Numbered from the stretch's first letter, positions 1-12,951 are shown. The stretch: DNA of 64,000 nucleotides from Chlorops oryzae (GCA_020466095.1 CM035808.1:20820980-20884979); one strand, 5' to 3'. A program made the numbers and translations. The notes: a model not told the origin generated them from the letters alone.

Positions 1-3000
1 GAAATCCCGCTCGAAATTATATTGAATCGTTTTATTTCGTTCCTCTCAAGGCGGAATTGTTCACAGTTTAAATGCAAAGAAAATCATAGAGAGGAAGAAA
101 AAAAAAATCATTTTTATCGGAACCATTTGCGAGACTTTCAATGGCAATTTTTACATCATTTCAATTCGCATTCAATCAATTATAGCCTTTCTTCACTTTT
201 TTCGCACATCATTATTCAAATTCATTGTATTGCGAAATTGAGACCCGCACGACAATGGGAATTTGTTTCGCTTGATTGATAACGAATTCGAATGAAAACG
301 AGACGAGACGAAACGAAACGAAAAGCTTTACGCGAATGCCCGATGCACTCAATCGAATTTATCGTCGGAAAAGAATAATTATTTCTAGCGCCATTAACGT
401 GAATGAATTCAGATATTGAGCTCGTGACATGGAATGCGGCGGAAAATCATTCGAATTAATTTTCCATTGCTTCGATGTTTGTGCATATAGGGAAAACATT
501 TCAATGGGAAATTGCTATATCATTCTATTGATACTCCCAGACTGAATTGCATCGCCGAGACTACTTGCTTGAAGGTACATATACGGATGAAGTTACTGAA
601 TAAACAAAGAGGAAATATAAGTTTTTGCCATTCACTGCGGATTGGACAGGATTGCGTTGATTTAATAGTTGCGTTGATACACTCACAAAGCATGTCCTAG
701 GAAAGGGAAAGGTTTAAAAGATGGTAAGGACAATAAAAGTCCTATGGAAGGGATGGCACGTATGAACTAAAGCGACGTGTCTGCGGTTCAAAAGTTGCAA
801 CAAAAAAAAAAACAGTTTTCTTCAGATTACTTCACTTTCATTTTTATGTGTTTCCACATGTCGATATCGATGGCTCAAGAGATGAAGAGGGCTAATGGGT
901 TCGTTACCATTAGGAGTAAGATGATACGACAACCTTTTTTGAGTGTCATCTGTAAATATTAGATACTAATACTTTCCTTCATAAAATTAATAACACATTA
1001 TGGAAGTACTTAGTGAAAAATCTCGACCTTATTCCTTAAGTACTAAGTACTGATCGCGATAAACCGATCTTTACGATTGCGAATCAAATCAGAAGTTGTC
1101 AGTAATAAGAATATCAGAAATTCTAGCGGAATGTATTCCAGAATGGCGTAAAAACACATAACAAAGAATTATCGATATATTTATTATGTCGACAGCTGAG
1201 GTCAATTAATTGCGCAGTGTAGCCATCGTTATCCGTCTACCATGATCATTAAGATAAAATATTCTGATTGATGAAGATTTTCAAGACAATAAACGAGCCT
1301 TTTTGCCGCTCCCAGTTTTACAATTTTTAAAAGAAACCATTTTTTAGAGAAGTTCTAATGTCCCTAATACAAGACCCTAGTACTGGAGATACCCCTGAAA
1401 GTGGTCCGATCTAATCCATTCTAGAACCATGCCTCCACCAATACTCAAAGAAAATTTCGTCAATTTACCGCAGCTCCTTCGAAAAGAACACTGTAAACGG
1501 ACAAATAGACAGATAAACAGACAAACAGGCAGAAGGGCAGACAGACAGACGAGTATGGCTAAGTCGAATCTACTTCTGACGCTGATCATTTCTATACTTA
1601 TTTTGTATGGACTATTTTGAGAGTTTCTGGGTGTTACACACAACTGTACAATCGCAATATAACCTCGACCCAGAGGGCATCGGGTATAATCAGGACATAT
1701 GAATGAAAACCAAACAGACTTTAATTTATAGAAAGGTCGATGATTTTTGCTCTATGGAAAGCAGTATAATTTCTCGAGTTGAATTCACGGCAAGAGGGGT
1801 TCGAATAAAGGAAAGAACTTAGAACCTTTTCTCTTACATGCCGAGATCGAATCTTATTCTTCTTTTTGTGTATTCAATGATCTCGGCCTATCCCAGGGTC
1901 CGCGAATGTGTTCCAAATAAATTTCTTCACAATTATTTCTCTTTTTATTAAGTTATTAAATTTCTTAATACATTTCCGTCTTTGTTTTATTGCTTTTAAA
2001 TTGATTGCCTTCTCATTCTCACTCTGAAGTGTATCTCGTTAGTTGGTTTTTTGTCACGTCTCTGCTTGCGCCAGGGGCAAATCCTTTCGGATTTCGTGAT
2101 TTCTGTGATTTTTCGAACTCCGAAAGGACGATTTCGTGACTTAGCTTACCTTGACCTCGTGCCCTGACCTTTTGCATGGGTTTTGTTTTTGTTTTGCTCG
2201 TATTCTAAGTAGGTACATATTATGTCATCGGCCCGAAAAGCTATACAAACAGGCCAAGGAAACGTAAGAATGATATACCGACAATTTAATGACGACCATA
2301 AAAGTGAGCAGACACAAACGCACGGACACACGAACACCATCAAATCGGGAGAAATATAGCCAAAAAAAAAAAAACAAGAACGCACACATACACATATAAA
2401 AAGAGATAGGTACAAAGAAATAAAATCAGTTTGTATGAAAAGACCGTGCCAACGTGCCGCAATGAAATTAAAAGGCAGACAGACAAACGAGCAGACATAC
2501 CGAAAAATCGAAAAATTCGATTCTCTCACCTTCTTCCTTCCTGTGTGGCTGGCTTGCATCTGTGTGTGTGCGTGTGCCCGTGTTTACGTATTTGTTTATA
2601 TGTTTCAATAAAGATAAAATAAACAATTGCCGCGTACTTTTCAGATTCTACGTATCTTTTTCCCCTTCCCTTCCCTTCCCTTCCCTTCCTTCTTTCCCTT
2701 TCATTCTTTCTACTGCCGAGTTCAAGTTTTTGGCAAAGAAATTTTTTTTAAATACATACGTCCAAAAAAATAAAAACACCGATTTAAGTGCAACATCTTC
2801 CGAAAGTGAATTCTTCGCAGCATGGCAAAGAAGGGAAAAAAAGTACCGAAGGAAAGCAGGCAAGATTCTCATCGTTCTGCGCTCCTCTCAACATATTTGA
2901 GACAAGTAATTTAGACCAGAAGAAAATGATGAGGATCACGAGGAGGAAGAAGAAACCTCTTCGTCGATGATTCAGTGCATTAGAAATGCCATTTAGGCAG

Positions 3001-4228
3001 CAAGCATATGGCAACATTTCCAGTGGAATGCGGCGTTATTGCATCAAATGGGCCAACGCACTTGGCGATGGGAACTAATGAAAGCATGCGATTTCGCAAA
3101 TCAACATCCAAGGAAAAAATTAATATCCAAATTCCCTTCAATGCATTCAAATACGAATATTTAAGAATTTCCAAAAAAAAAAAAAAAAAAAAAAAAATAA
3201 GTAATAATAATAATCATAATATTTCCCCGAGAGTGGTATATAGACCATAACGCATCGCATGCACTCAAACCAAATATGTATCTATACACAAGCGTAGATA
3301 AATATATTCGCGCATGTATCTCTCTACATACCTACGTACAGCGGAGAAAGCATTTTTATTGGAAAACATAAAAGCAATGGTTTTTCTAGAAATTTTATTT
3401 TGCACTTGGGCGCTCGATTGGGTATAGGAAATGGAAATAGGAATAGGAATAGGCACGTTTAATCATCGCATCGACTCGTACGATGCATTTACGGTGAATG
3501 TTAGCGAATATCTTCTTATCATCGCATTCGTTTGGGTGCGCGACCGATTTCAGCAGAACGCGCCCAAAGAACAGCGACGGCGTCGTCTTCAAATGACTTT
3601 TGCATACGATCTTGTGACGCCATTCGGACGAACGGACGGATGGACGGACGATCCCCCAATCGATTTCGTATTAACGGATCTATCGATTTAAGTGAATGAA
3701 ATGAATCTCCGTAAACACGATAATCAATGGCACCATGTAGAAAAACTGTGATAGTCCCCTGCAGGAAATGAGATCGGTCTTGGGTCGAGCGCAATTCGGT
3801 CTTAAAGAGGCGAGGACCGGTCACCTTTCCGTACATTCAACTCACCTCTTTTAACATAGGGATGTCAAAGTGTGTGGGTTTGGTTGCAGGTGGGTCGCAG
3901 ATGAATCCCTTTGTATGAACTTACGCTCATTTTAGGACTAGACGAGGGTGAGTCCAATAGAGTTGGGTCGCGTTTCATATAAAATCGTGGTCGATCCAGT
4001 TCTTTTCTCACCGAAACCATTTCATTACTACAGGGTCCCCATAGACCATCTACATGCATACATATTCCGCTGATCACTCGCAGCTGCGCAATTTTTTAAG
4101 CTTTTAGATTCTGAGATAATATCAAGACCAAATATAGCCCATGACTACATCAAAAACAAATTAGAAGAGGTTTCTTTTGTCTTTCTAAAGACATATCATC
4201 GGTAGAATGTAGCAGTTGAAAACCCTCA
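1..4228. other. Gene-less AT-rich interval with simple repeats
   Basis: No exon could be supported. It contains an AGAC/AAAC-rich run (about 1497-1552), a pyrimidine (CCCTT)n tract (about 2661-2700), a 22-A tract near 3173-3198 and a GGAATA run (about 3428-3455). The translated frames here are short and low in complexity, as expected for non-coding DNA. Confidence 0.5.
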
Positions 4229-4320
4229 ACCCGATTCTAAATACGCCCGGGGAGTTTTTCCGTTCGGATTTGTAAGAAATTCTTCCATTCTAATCACACT
4301 GGGCAAGAGAATGTAGAGGA
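4229..4320. mobile_element. Half copy of the ~230-bp fold-back family
   Basis: Starts ACCCGATTCTAAATACGCCC then GGGGAGTTTTTCCG. It runs to CCATTCTAATCACACTGGG, matching in reverse the right half of the copy at 24253-24526. The other half is missing. Confidence 0.6.
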
Positions 4321-4429
4321 ACAAGTATTTTTGACCTTTTTAAGTAAAAATCGTCACATCTCCTTTTTATTGAAGCTTAGAATACTTAATTTTTCAACGG
4401 AGGAAAATTTCAAATTTAAAAAAAATAAT

Positions 4430-4690
4430 TTTAAAGGGTTAATAAAACCATTTAAAAAAAATTTTTCGATTTCTTGATATATCATGCAGTAAATGGTTAA
4501 TAAAATCATTTGATGTGAAGAAATATCGTCCGCTCATGTTATATAACATGCAGCAAAGGGTTAAAAAAACCACTTGCAAAAAAAAAAAAAAATTATTTAG
4601 ACATCATGCCGTAAAGGTTTACTAAAACCATTGACTGCGAAGAAATATTTTCCGCTTATGTAACGAACCATGCAGTAAAGGGTTAACATT
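4430..4690. repeat. Tandem repeat of about 60-80 bp containing GCAGTAAAGGGTTAA
   Basis: About four diverged units each carry ATGCAGTAAAGGGTTAA then AAAACCATT and TGCGAAGAAATATTTTCCGC. The same unit reappears at 12190-12440. The core AAAGGGTTAA is also the end of the TTAA-flanked element at 12460-12947, so the array may derive from transposon ends. Confidence 0.75.
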
Positions 4691-6083
4691 TGTAAGAACT
4701 AATCGGGATGTTTTATAATCTGGCAGGACATTCAATTTTGAGGCCAAAAAACTTCATTGATAATGTACCAATATTCCAGAAATCACTGTTTCCATGCTGA
4801 AATGCCTCAAAGAGCTCCATAGCTTTGCCACTAACGACACACACAAATTCCGATCTTAGCCATCGATTAAAAGAAATCTCAGGAAGTAACGAAATTCCAA
4901 CGGCTATCGATATGGATTCCACAGAGATGGACGCACGATTTAATCTATCGAAATCGACTGAAATTACGAATTATTTGTTGGACAATAAAAGGGGGCGGGA
5001 AACGAAAAGCTCAATCTAAAGCGCCATCAATCTAAAGTAAACTACTTTTTCGTGAAATAAAAACATTCGAACACAAACTAAATAAGAGAAAAAACTATCA
5101 AAATATGCAATAATTTATTATAGTAGCGCCGCTTAATGGGCTCGGTCAAAGGCCTCGATAATTAAGAGTCGCTTAAATTAAGCGAAGATTACGAACCAAC
5201 CAACACTCGAGAATGGCACAAAATCATGCAAATGTGGAGCGAAATGACTAATGCTTTCGGTGTGCTTCAAAATCGCCTTGTAATGGGTCAATTAAAGCCT
5301 TCGAGCGAGAATTTTCGTTTTTAATATTTAATTCCTTGAGTGGAATTAAAATGATGATACGACACGAAATAGCATGTGACTACGCATTTCTGAGGTTCGA
5401 CCGTACAATCAAGAAGAAAAACACGATGTCGAAGAATGCGACAGGGAACAAAACGGAGAGGGGAGAGTGCGCATAAATTAAAGCACTCGAAGCGAGCGGT
5501 TCAAGGGCCTCGACAAGGAAAATGAGTGAATAAAAGTGACATCTACAAATTATGAGTATTCTTTTTTCTTCTTCCTCATATACTTTTGCTTTTGCTTTTG
5601 CTAATGACAGAAGTTGGAAAAACTCTGACGCTACTGTTCTCTTGTCTGATGAAAACGTAATCAGAAGACAACGACGTCATACTTTGCTTTGAGCGAGAAA
5701 AAAAATATATCTTAAGAACAGTCACTTCTGAATCGATAGGTGTGAGTTTGTTTTCAAGTGCTTATTTATGTATGTACGAGAAGCAGAGTCAAAGTTTCCC
5801 AATCGGAAATTTCATCACAGATGACATTTTTCTCGATTTTTTTAATATTAAAACAATGTTATTATTTTTAGCTTTGACGGTATTTGGTGATGTTAGAAAG
5901 TATATTCACAATCAAATTATGCAAAAGCATCTTTAACCCTTTCACAGCCAAACTTTTCGCAGCAGGTTTTCACAAAATTGAAGTTATTTTTTTCTGATCG
6001 ATTTTATATTCAAATGTACGAAAAATTATTTAAGATAAAAAATTACATGCCTGGGGAAGAATAGACGTACATCTTGAGATATA
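4691..6083. other. Gene-less interval
   Basis: No supportable exon. Short open frames at 4713-5019 and 5742-5936 show no recognisable motif or splice context. A TTAACCCTTT word at 5934-5943 resembles a TTAA-element end, but no partner was found. Confidence 0.45.
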
Positions 6084-6312
6084 CAGCCCTATTCTAAATG
6101 AATTTTCCCCGCGAATTTTTTCCCTACAAATTTTTCTCCGCGGAAAAAGAAAGTGTTCTAAACATCAATTAAGGAAAGCATGTGATGACTTTTGCTTAAA
6201 AACGTTCGAGATTCTTGCTACCTTTTATATCCCCTTCCCAGTGTGCTTAGAAAACCAGCATTTTTTCAAATCAGCACGGAAAAATTCCCCGGAAATATTA
6301 AGAATCGGTCTG
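6084..6312. mobile_element. Copy of the ~230-bp CAGCCC...GGGCTG fold-back family
   Basis: This 229-bp copy begins CAGCCCTATTCTAAATGAAT and ends TTAAGAATCGGTCTG, preceded by TTCCCCGGAAATA. Internal landmarks are CTCCGCGGAAAAAGAAAGTG and CCTTCCCAGTGTGCTTAGAA. Confidence 0.8.
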
Positions 6313-6783
6313 ATAATGTTCGAATCATTTTTTATTAAAATGACTTTTCGAAGGCAAATATGCCATCGGTAATGTACAGACTATGGATATATTGTAATAA
6401 TTTACAGTATATAGGACAAAAAATTACCCACTTTTCTGATATAAGAAACATATCGCTCATTTACTTCAAGAATGTCATATCTCATGTAAACTTTAAATGC
6501 TTAAAAAGATCTGAGAATTGGCTGTTAAACTAAATAGAAAATTCTTTTCTAAAGTGCAAAATTTAGGCTTAAAAAAATTTTTTTCTGGAACTTTTAAATG
6601 CTCTCTCGTAATATTTTTTGTCCATCATGATTCCCTCTAAGAACTTTATAAAGAAAATCACTTTAGTACGGAACACGCTGTATATATTGTTTCAAAAAAC
6701 AAAATTTTAAATGGACAAAAATTTTTTCACTCACTTGCTTCGATTTCACTTTGGAAGACTGTTTTATGAGAAGATTAATTTAC

Positions 6784-7017
6784 GAGTCTTTTTCGAGCAC
6801 CCTTCATGATTAGAAAATGATTGATCACATGCACGATTAAAAGAAGACTCGAAAACGACTCTCCAATATGTTTCAAAAGCGAGTCGTATTTCAATAACAC
6901 AGATGAGTCTTTTTCGAGCCCTCTCGATGATTGAAAATTGATCGATCACATGCACGATTAAAAGAAGACTCGAAAACGACTCTTAAATATGTTTCAAAAG
7001 CGAGTCGTATTCAAATT
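6784..7017. repeat. Two-copy tandem repeat with 121-bp period
   Basis: GAGTCTTTTTCGAGC starts at 6784 and again at 6905, each followed by GATCACATGCACGATTAAAA, GAAGACTCGAAAACGACTCT and TATGTTTCAAAAGCGAGTCG. GACTCG/CGAGTC words are very dense and recur at 7380-7640. Confidence 0.85.
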
Positions 7018-7184
7018 ACAAAAACAAAAAATCGAGCAATCGCCAATTAATCACGTATGGGATTCAAATATGATCATTCAAATTATTTCTGTCTTATATG
7101 TCACTCAATATTTTACTCAAAATTGAATTGAATGGAATTTGACTTTAAAGTTATAAACGGAAAATTTCCATGACTTTCGATTTG

Positions 7185-7265
7185 GAATGCTTGGTGTCGA
7201 CGGGTGAGCACAGGACTAGAAAACGAGAGTTCCTAGGTTCAAATCCCACATACCGGCAAAGGAAA
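7185..7265 (+). mobile_element. tRNA-like SINE head
   Basis: TGGTGTCGACGGGTGAGCAC resembles an A box and GGTTCAAATCCC is a near-consensus B box, with tRNA-like spacing, followed by an A-rich tract at 7260-7274. No closed acceptor stem is seen, so a SINE relic is preferred over a tRNA gene. Confidence 0.5.
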
Positions 7266-7374
7266 AAAAAATTTTGAATTCATAATAATAATACATATAA
7301 CATCATAACATATACACGGAAAAGCCAAAAATTGTGTAATTGATTTAAAAAAATTTTTATTTTTTTTTTATTTT

Positions 7375-7640
7375 TAGAAAGCAAATGACTATAAATATGA
7401 GTCGTAGAAGACTCCAAAATGATAGCAAATATGAGTCGTAGAAGACTCGAAAATAGTAACAAATATGACTCGAAAATGACTCGCAAATGATATCAAATAT
7501 GACTCCCTAAGAAGAGTCGCGGCTAGGGTTCCAATTTCTCCCGATAAAAGTATCATTTTTGATCAGAAAACGAGCGCATATTTGATCTTTTTAATCAGAA
7601 AGGCGACTCGAAAAAGACTCGCTTTTGATCAAAAATTTCG
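7375..7640. repeat. GACTCG-rich repeat block
   Basis: Repeats of AAATATGAGTCGTAGAAGACTC and AAATATGACTCGAAAATGAC, about 35-60 bp apart, continue the motif of the 6784-7017 tandem repeat across the SINE-like insert. Together 6780-7640 may be one composite element. Confidence 0.6.
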
Positions 7641-9173
7641 AAAAATGCTAGTTGGGTTTAAATAGTTAGCACTTCAAAACGCAAAATTACAAACATTAAA
7701 TGCCATTTATGACTGGCAAGCTACCTTTTTATTTACACTAAAAACTGCCATAAACAATGTGAGAATTTTAAAGGAACCAATGATGATCAAAATATATTAG
7801 AAACAGATTACATATTATCGAATTTTTGAAATTATTTTATTTTTATTATCCCAATCGAAATGGTGATTTGACATGTCAATCTGCTTTAGAACATACATGA
7901 ATTTTTGTATAAAAACAAAAACCACTTATTCGAGAGATGACAGCCAGTAACATAATGACTAAAATTTCCTATTTGGGTCTAATTATACTTACCATACATT
8001 TTTCTATGATGAGAGTTTCACTTTAAAAAACAACAGAAAAAGAAAGAAACCAAAAAACGACAAATGAAACTAAAACGGAAACAGATTTCTACATGGCTAA
8101 TGACACGTAGAACGGTACACGAAGATGGAAGAAAAAGCTTGTTCGGTTTCCTTTATGGAATTAATAGGAAAGGAACTAAAATCACTGGCGCAGAATTGCT
8201 TACATACTTAAAAGCCTTCAGGCTGAATTTCTATAATTTCTACTGGGTGGCTGTATCCGTGTCGGTGGCGATGGTGGATGTGTCGAATTGGTAGTAAGTG
8301 GCGAGTCAGTAACAGGCTTCCCCTGGCATAACTTTGATGGTAGCTTTGCTTGCTACTACAAATGGGCATAAATTCTTTTTGCCTTCTTCCTCGTATTCTT
8401 CTACTTCTGACAGGAGAATCTCTTTGTGCGCTAGAGAATGCACTAAGTGCTTTTAGACGATTTTTAATTAAATTTTGACGCAATTTTTTTATGAGAGCTT
8501 AGGATTAAAGCGAAGAAATATGAGAAAGCGTTTAATTTCTTGTTGGCTGAAACTTCCATCTTTGATGGCTTCAATTACACTAGTCTACAAATAATTAATT
8601 TTCATTTCTTCTGAACATCTCAAAGCGCCTTTTCGTATAGTATTCAGGCTGCTAAACATGAAAATGATTTTATTTATTGATTGATATTTTTATATTGATT
8701 AAAATAAAATAAAAAATTTTAAGCAAGTATTGCAGCTTTTTCAAGCATAACTGTACAAATAGCCCATCCGAATTGAATAATTTAGAACTCAGATGGAAGA
8801 AAATTAATCCCTCTAAGACTTTCTCTTACATAGTTTTAAGGCCGGTCAAGGAAATAAGGAGCTGTAGAAGCCTAGAAACAAATATTTGTAGAGAAAATTA
8901 ATTAAATATTTCCTTTCAACGGTATTTCGAAAATCGATCACACGCAAAATTTTTTTTTTTGCATTTTTCATTTTTCATTTAAATTTGGTCCTTACCCAAC
9001 AAACAGAGGACAAAAAAAAATGCATAAAAAATTTATAAATTTTGTTTTCGTGTGTAGAAGGCCAGTGTATGTTTTTATGTTAGATTGGCTGCCACTAAGG
9101 CTTTATACTAGCCTGTTGTGATGCCACGAGGGGTTTTTCTTTTGTTTGTGCCTTTCTTGTCTTTTTATATAGT
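7641..9173. other. Gene-less AT-rich interval
   Basis: No exon, RNA gene or convincing repeat was found. A short frame at 8064-8294 has no recognisable motif. Confidence 0.45.
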
Positions 9174-9547
9174 ATCCCAGCCGGAAATGTCCCGGTGAAA
9201 CAATCAACGATTTCAGCATGACAGAGCCGCGACTCCAACACCAACTTTCTCATGAAATCTCCACACAAGCGGCATTGCCAGTCATAAAAGTATATGTCAC
9301 GAGTTGGTCATCGAAAGTGGAGTAGATCTACTCCGTCGTTTATCGATACCTCTATCGATGACAGTGCCATTGGAGTTGTGATGAGTAACATTTCCTCTCG
9401 ATGACATTGCCATTGGAATTGCGATAAAAAGCTCCTTCTCTTGATGGCAATGCCATTGCAATTGAGAAGTACTCAAATTTTCCCCTTGATATCCTTGGTG
9501 AAAAAATTAATGAATTGGTCATTTATGAGAAAATTTCCGGCTGGGAT
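9174..9547. mobile_element. Fold-back element with internal ~43-bp tandem repeat
   Basis: The ends ATCCCAGCCGGAAAT and ATTTCCGGCTGGGAT are perfect complements. Inside, three diverged units carry CGATGACATTGCCATTGGAA at about 9354, 9398 and 9441, and a TATCGATA lies at 9342-9349. No clear target duplication. Confidence 0.75.
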
Positions 9548-12180
9548 GCCACTAACAAGCGGGTTTTTGAAAAACCAGTGCTAGGCTTGGAACATTAGAC
9601 TCCGCTTCGTCTGTGCTGGGATTCGCAACACGGACTAAGATCAATATCATAGAAAGCAACCCCTACGCTATCCAAGAGACACTAGAAGGCCAAAGTATAT
9701 TAAAAAAGTGCATTTAGATCTACTGTAAAAAAAATTCTGTAAACTAGTGTTATTATTTTTTCAGGCTATTTTTAGACGATTTCCACTTAAATTGATTTAA
9801 GCTCTTTTTTCGCAATTATTGTCAATTGTTCGAAAACTCTTTCTCTCATACTCGAATTTCAAAAGAAAATCTTAAACCCTTTAGCTTTTAATTATACCTT
9901 TTCGAAATCGCAGCTTTAATTAATAAAGCAGAGTTGCCATATTGCGATTTTTTTTTTTTTTTTTGAATCAATTCTTTTAAGCATTAAAAATACTTCATTA
10001 ATTTTGAAAGGCAGTCCCATTCTCTTTTTTGAAGAGTTTGTAAACAAAGCATTCTGATGAACCACATTACCCCTGCTACCATTCCCCTTGGTTGCCACAC
10101 CACGGGTACGCGTTTTGCAACGACCGACCCTGCGCAGTAAGGCCCGCAACATTTAATCACATTGAAAACTTTCATATTCACTTAATGCGCCCAAAAAGGG
10201 GGAAAAAAAAAATTATAATAAAATTCAAACCCCCTATGGTATGAGGGTTGAAAATGGAAGCCCCCACTTTTACGCTTGAAATCCCAAAGCAGGCGTTCCA
10301 CTCCTCCCCAGACGTTACGCGGATACGGCTGCATATGCGAGCGGTTCATCAATAATGCAAAATGATGAATGCGCAATGAAAGCGCTTGACGAGCTTAGAG
10401 TGCACTGTGCAGACGATTCGTTGAGACTGCATGTCGGGGGCTGCGCTTAAGGACACACAAAACAGAGGATGCAAAGCAGAATAACGCTGGATACACATAA
10501 ACCGAACGGAGGCAGACGATGCGGAGGCGAACAGAAAAAGGAACAGTTGAGGTGGTCTCCACCGATTCTGACGTTGTTGAGAGCTTCACAAAAGCCTAAA
10601 AACGGATAATACACTCGGCAAAGGCAAAGGCAAAGGAGTAAAGTGCCGGAAAGCAGAAAGTACAGCAGGGCTCAATTGCCTGTGAGGGTCGTTCGGACGT
10701 TACTTGGGGTGGGAGTTGGGTGTGTTCTGTGGACTGCCGACTGCGAACTGTGGACTGTGGAGTTTGCGTTGATAAAGTTGCCACTCCATATATGTATGTA
10801 TGTGCGTGTTATATGTGCTGGGCTGTGGATTATGGGCTTTTGTGCTTTCCGTCAGCATCAAGTACAGCCAGCACCGGATGGTGTTATTGCTGTTGATGAG
10901 GATGACGATGGAGAAGCCGAAGAAAAGAACACTGAGGATGAGAATGAGGATGAGGATGACGTTGCCATCGGGAAGTTATAAATTATTTCGCATGCATACA
11001 AAATAATTGCAGCCAGCAAAGCGAATGAGGAAAAAAAACCGACCAACAAAACAACAAAAAACAACCAATAAATGAACACCGAATCGTATGGACTGGTCTA
11101 GGTAATAGGCTGAAAAGAAGTTTGCGTCCCGCTGCCTAGAGTCCGGTTCGTTTCGGTCTCGTCGGGACCACTCTATCGAATGAGAAAGAAACAAAAAGTG
11201 GAAAATACAAACAAGATCGGAGGATGCTGGCTCAATGGATGCTGACTGCTCCACTGGAGAGCATAACGATGACGACAGCAGCGACGACGGGTGTAGTAAG
11301 GTGAAAATCCAGAGTACGTCTACGTGTACTTGAACTCTGTCAGGAGCCAAACGAAGCGCTGCGCTGCGATGCATAAATGGATTTTTTCACCTTTTTTTTT
11401 ATTCTTTCATTTCATTTTATTTAATTTTTTTCTCTCTTTTGTTTTTGTTTTTGTTTTAATTTGGGTGCTTTTTTAAATCTTCGTCGTCGTCTTCTTTCTT
11501 TTGTCTTTGTTTTTGTTTGTGTTGCACGCCACGCCAATGTTTCAGGTTTTCCTGTTCACCTTAATGCCGCTCTTTTCCATATTGACAGTTCAAGGACCAG
11601 CCAGACAGCCAACGACGTAACGATGTAATACAAAAAGAAAAACAAAAACAAAAAACAAAAAAGAAAATAAAAATAAAACAACAACAAGGGCAGAAGCAAA
11701 AACGGCAATACAGAAGCTGCTAAACACGAAAGGCAACAGCACTTTGGTCCTCCGCTGGCTGCAATAAAGCGCTCAATGCACAAAGAGATGGACGACGATG
11801 TTGCATGCTGCTGCTGCTGCTGTTGTTGTTGTTGTTGTTGTTGTTCTGTGGTGCACGGTGCATGGTAACTAGTCCGGTTTACAAAGTGCATGCATCGAGC
11901 GACGCGTCGTTTACAATATTAACTGACTTTAAGTTGAGCCGAACTGATTGGAGCTCAACTTTGAGTAGCGGATACAAAAACAAAAAAAACCAAAACAAAA
12001 GGGGGGAAAAATAAGTGAAGGGAATACTTTCATTGAGCGGGCAATTTAATAATCGGCCTGTAATCATTTTCCAAAAACGATGAGAAGAGAGTCCTTGAAA
12101 GAGACGAAATTCCCGAATATTGTTTTCCATATTGTTTCCCATTGAAGGATCGAACCAGAAGAATGGGGAAATTTTTTGCC
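9548..12180. other. Gene-less interval, partly higher in GC, with trinucleotide runs
   Basis: From about 10000 to 11900 composition is less AT-rich. Runs of GGCAAA (10618-10635), GATGAC/GATGAG (10897-10965) and CTG/TTG (11808-11845) occur. I could not assemble exons with splice sites or recognise any protein. It could be regulatory DNA or a UTR of a neighbouring gene. Confidence 0.4.
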
Positions 12181-12184
12181 ACTT

Positions 12185-12440
12185 TTTTTAATACATCATG
12201 CAGTAAAGCGTTAATAAACCCATTTACAGCTACAAAAAAATTTAAATTATATTATATTTAATGCAGTAAAGGGTTAATAAAACCATTTACTGCAAAAATA
12301 CAATTTTTTCGGTTTATTTAACCCATAATATCCCACTGTTACATCCAGGAACCAAACATTTCATATGAAAAATTCGTTTTAGCTATAAAAAAAAATCAGG
12401 CTGTTAAGCGATAAAATATCGGGCAGTAAAGGGTTAAGAA
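12185..12440. repeat. Second array of the GCAGTAAAGGGTTAA repeat
   Basis: At least three units of ATGCAGTAAAGGGTTAATAA with AACCATTTACTGC match the array at 4430-4690, and a GGGCAGTAAAGGGTTAAG unit abuts the TTAA element at 12460. Confidence 0.75.
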
Positions 12441-12459
12441 ATATAGAAAATAATTTTAA

Positions 12460-12947
12460 CCCTTTCATCCCCGAATTTTAACCTGCTGTCTAATACCATT
12501 ATTTTCGACTCAAAATCAAAGGTGATGATGAGTTTTTGAACCAGGCGAAGATTTGAGTTGTTTTGATCAATTATATAGGTGCTGAGATAAATTATCTCCA
12601 AACAGAAAAAGGCCTATAACTTTTTGAACAACCAAAAATATTACAAAAATTTTCTTTTTTCTCATTTTCTGTTATATTTGCGCTTCAATTCTGCAAAAAT
12701 TACTATAAAGTCATTACCTTTGAAAAAATTCAAAATTTTAACATTTTTCTACATGTCCACACTCTACAGCAAACAAAGTCGAAATAAAAGGATTCTCTTT
12801 GAAAAATTGTAACGTATTCTTTTCTTAGACAATTAATCGACCGCACTTTATTATAAACAAAAAATTATTCTGCATCACATAGGCGTAACTGCAAAAAGAA
12901 GGAGGACGTTCGAATGTTGCTTATAAGCAACTTTGGGGTTGAAAGGG
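12460..12947. mobile_element. TTAA-flanked element with CCCTTTCA termini (piggyBac-like MITE)
   Basis: This 488-bp element starts CCCTTTCATCCCCGAA and ends CTTTGGGGTTGAAAGGG, bounded by TTAA at 12456-12459 and 12948-12951. TTAA duplication plus CCC-starting ends is the piggyBac pattern. There is no transposase frame. Confidence 0.75.
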
Positions 12948-12951
12948 TTAA

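Noticed and set aside
1377..3836. Many overlapping open frames of 60-137 codons on both strands
   Set aside because: They follow low-complexity AGAC, CCCTT and poly-A tracts, have no splice context and no recognisable motifs.
7185..7265. Functional tRNA gene
   Set aside because: A and B boxes are suggestive, but acceptor and anticodon stems do not close, so a SINE relic is preferred.
10643..11374. Possible Asp/Glu-rich coding region at 10643-10981 and its antisense frames
   Set aside because: The acidic run comes from a GATGAG/GATGAC repeat. There are no domain, start context or splice partners.
11556..11891. Poly-Gln open frame on the minus strand
   Set aside because: It is a CAG/CAA trinucleotide run followed by hydrophobic low complexity, not a supported gene.
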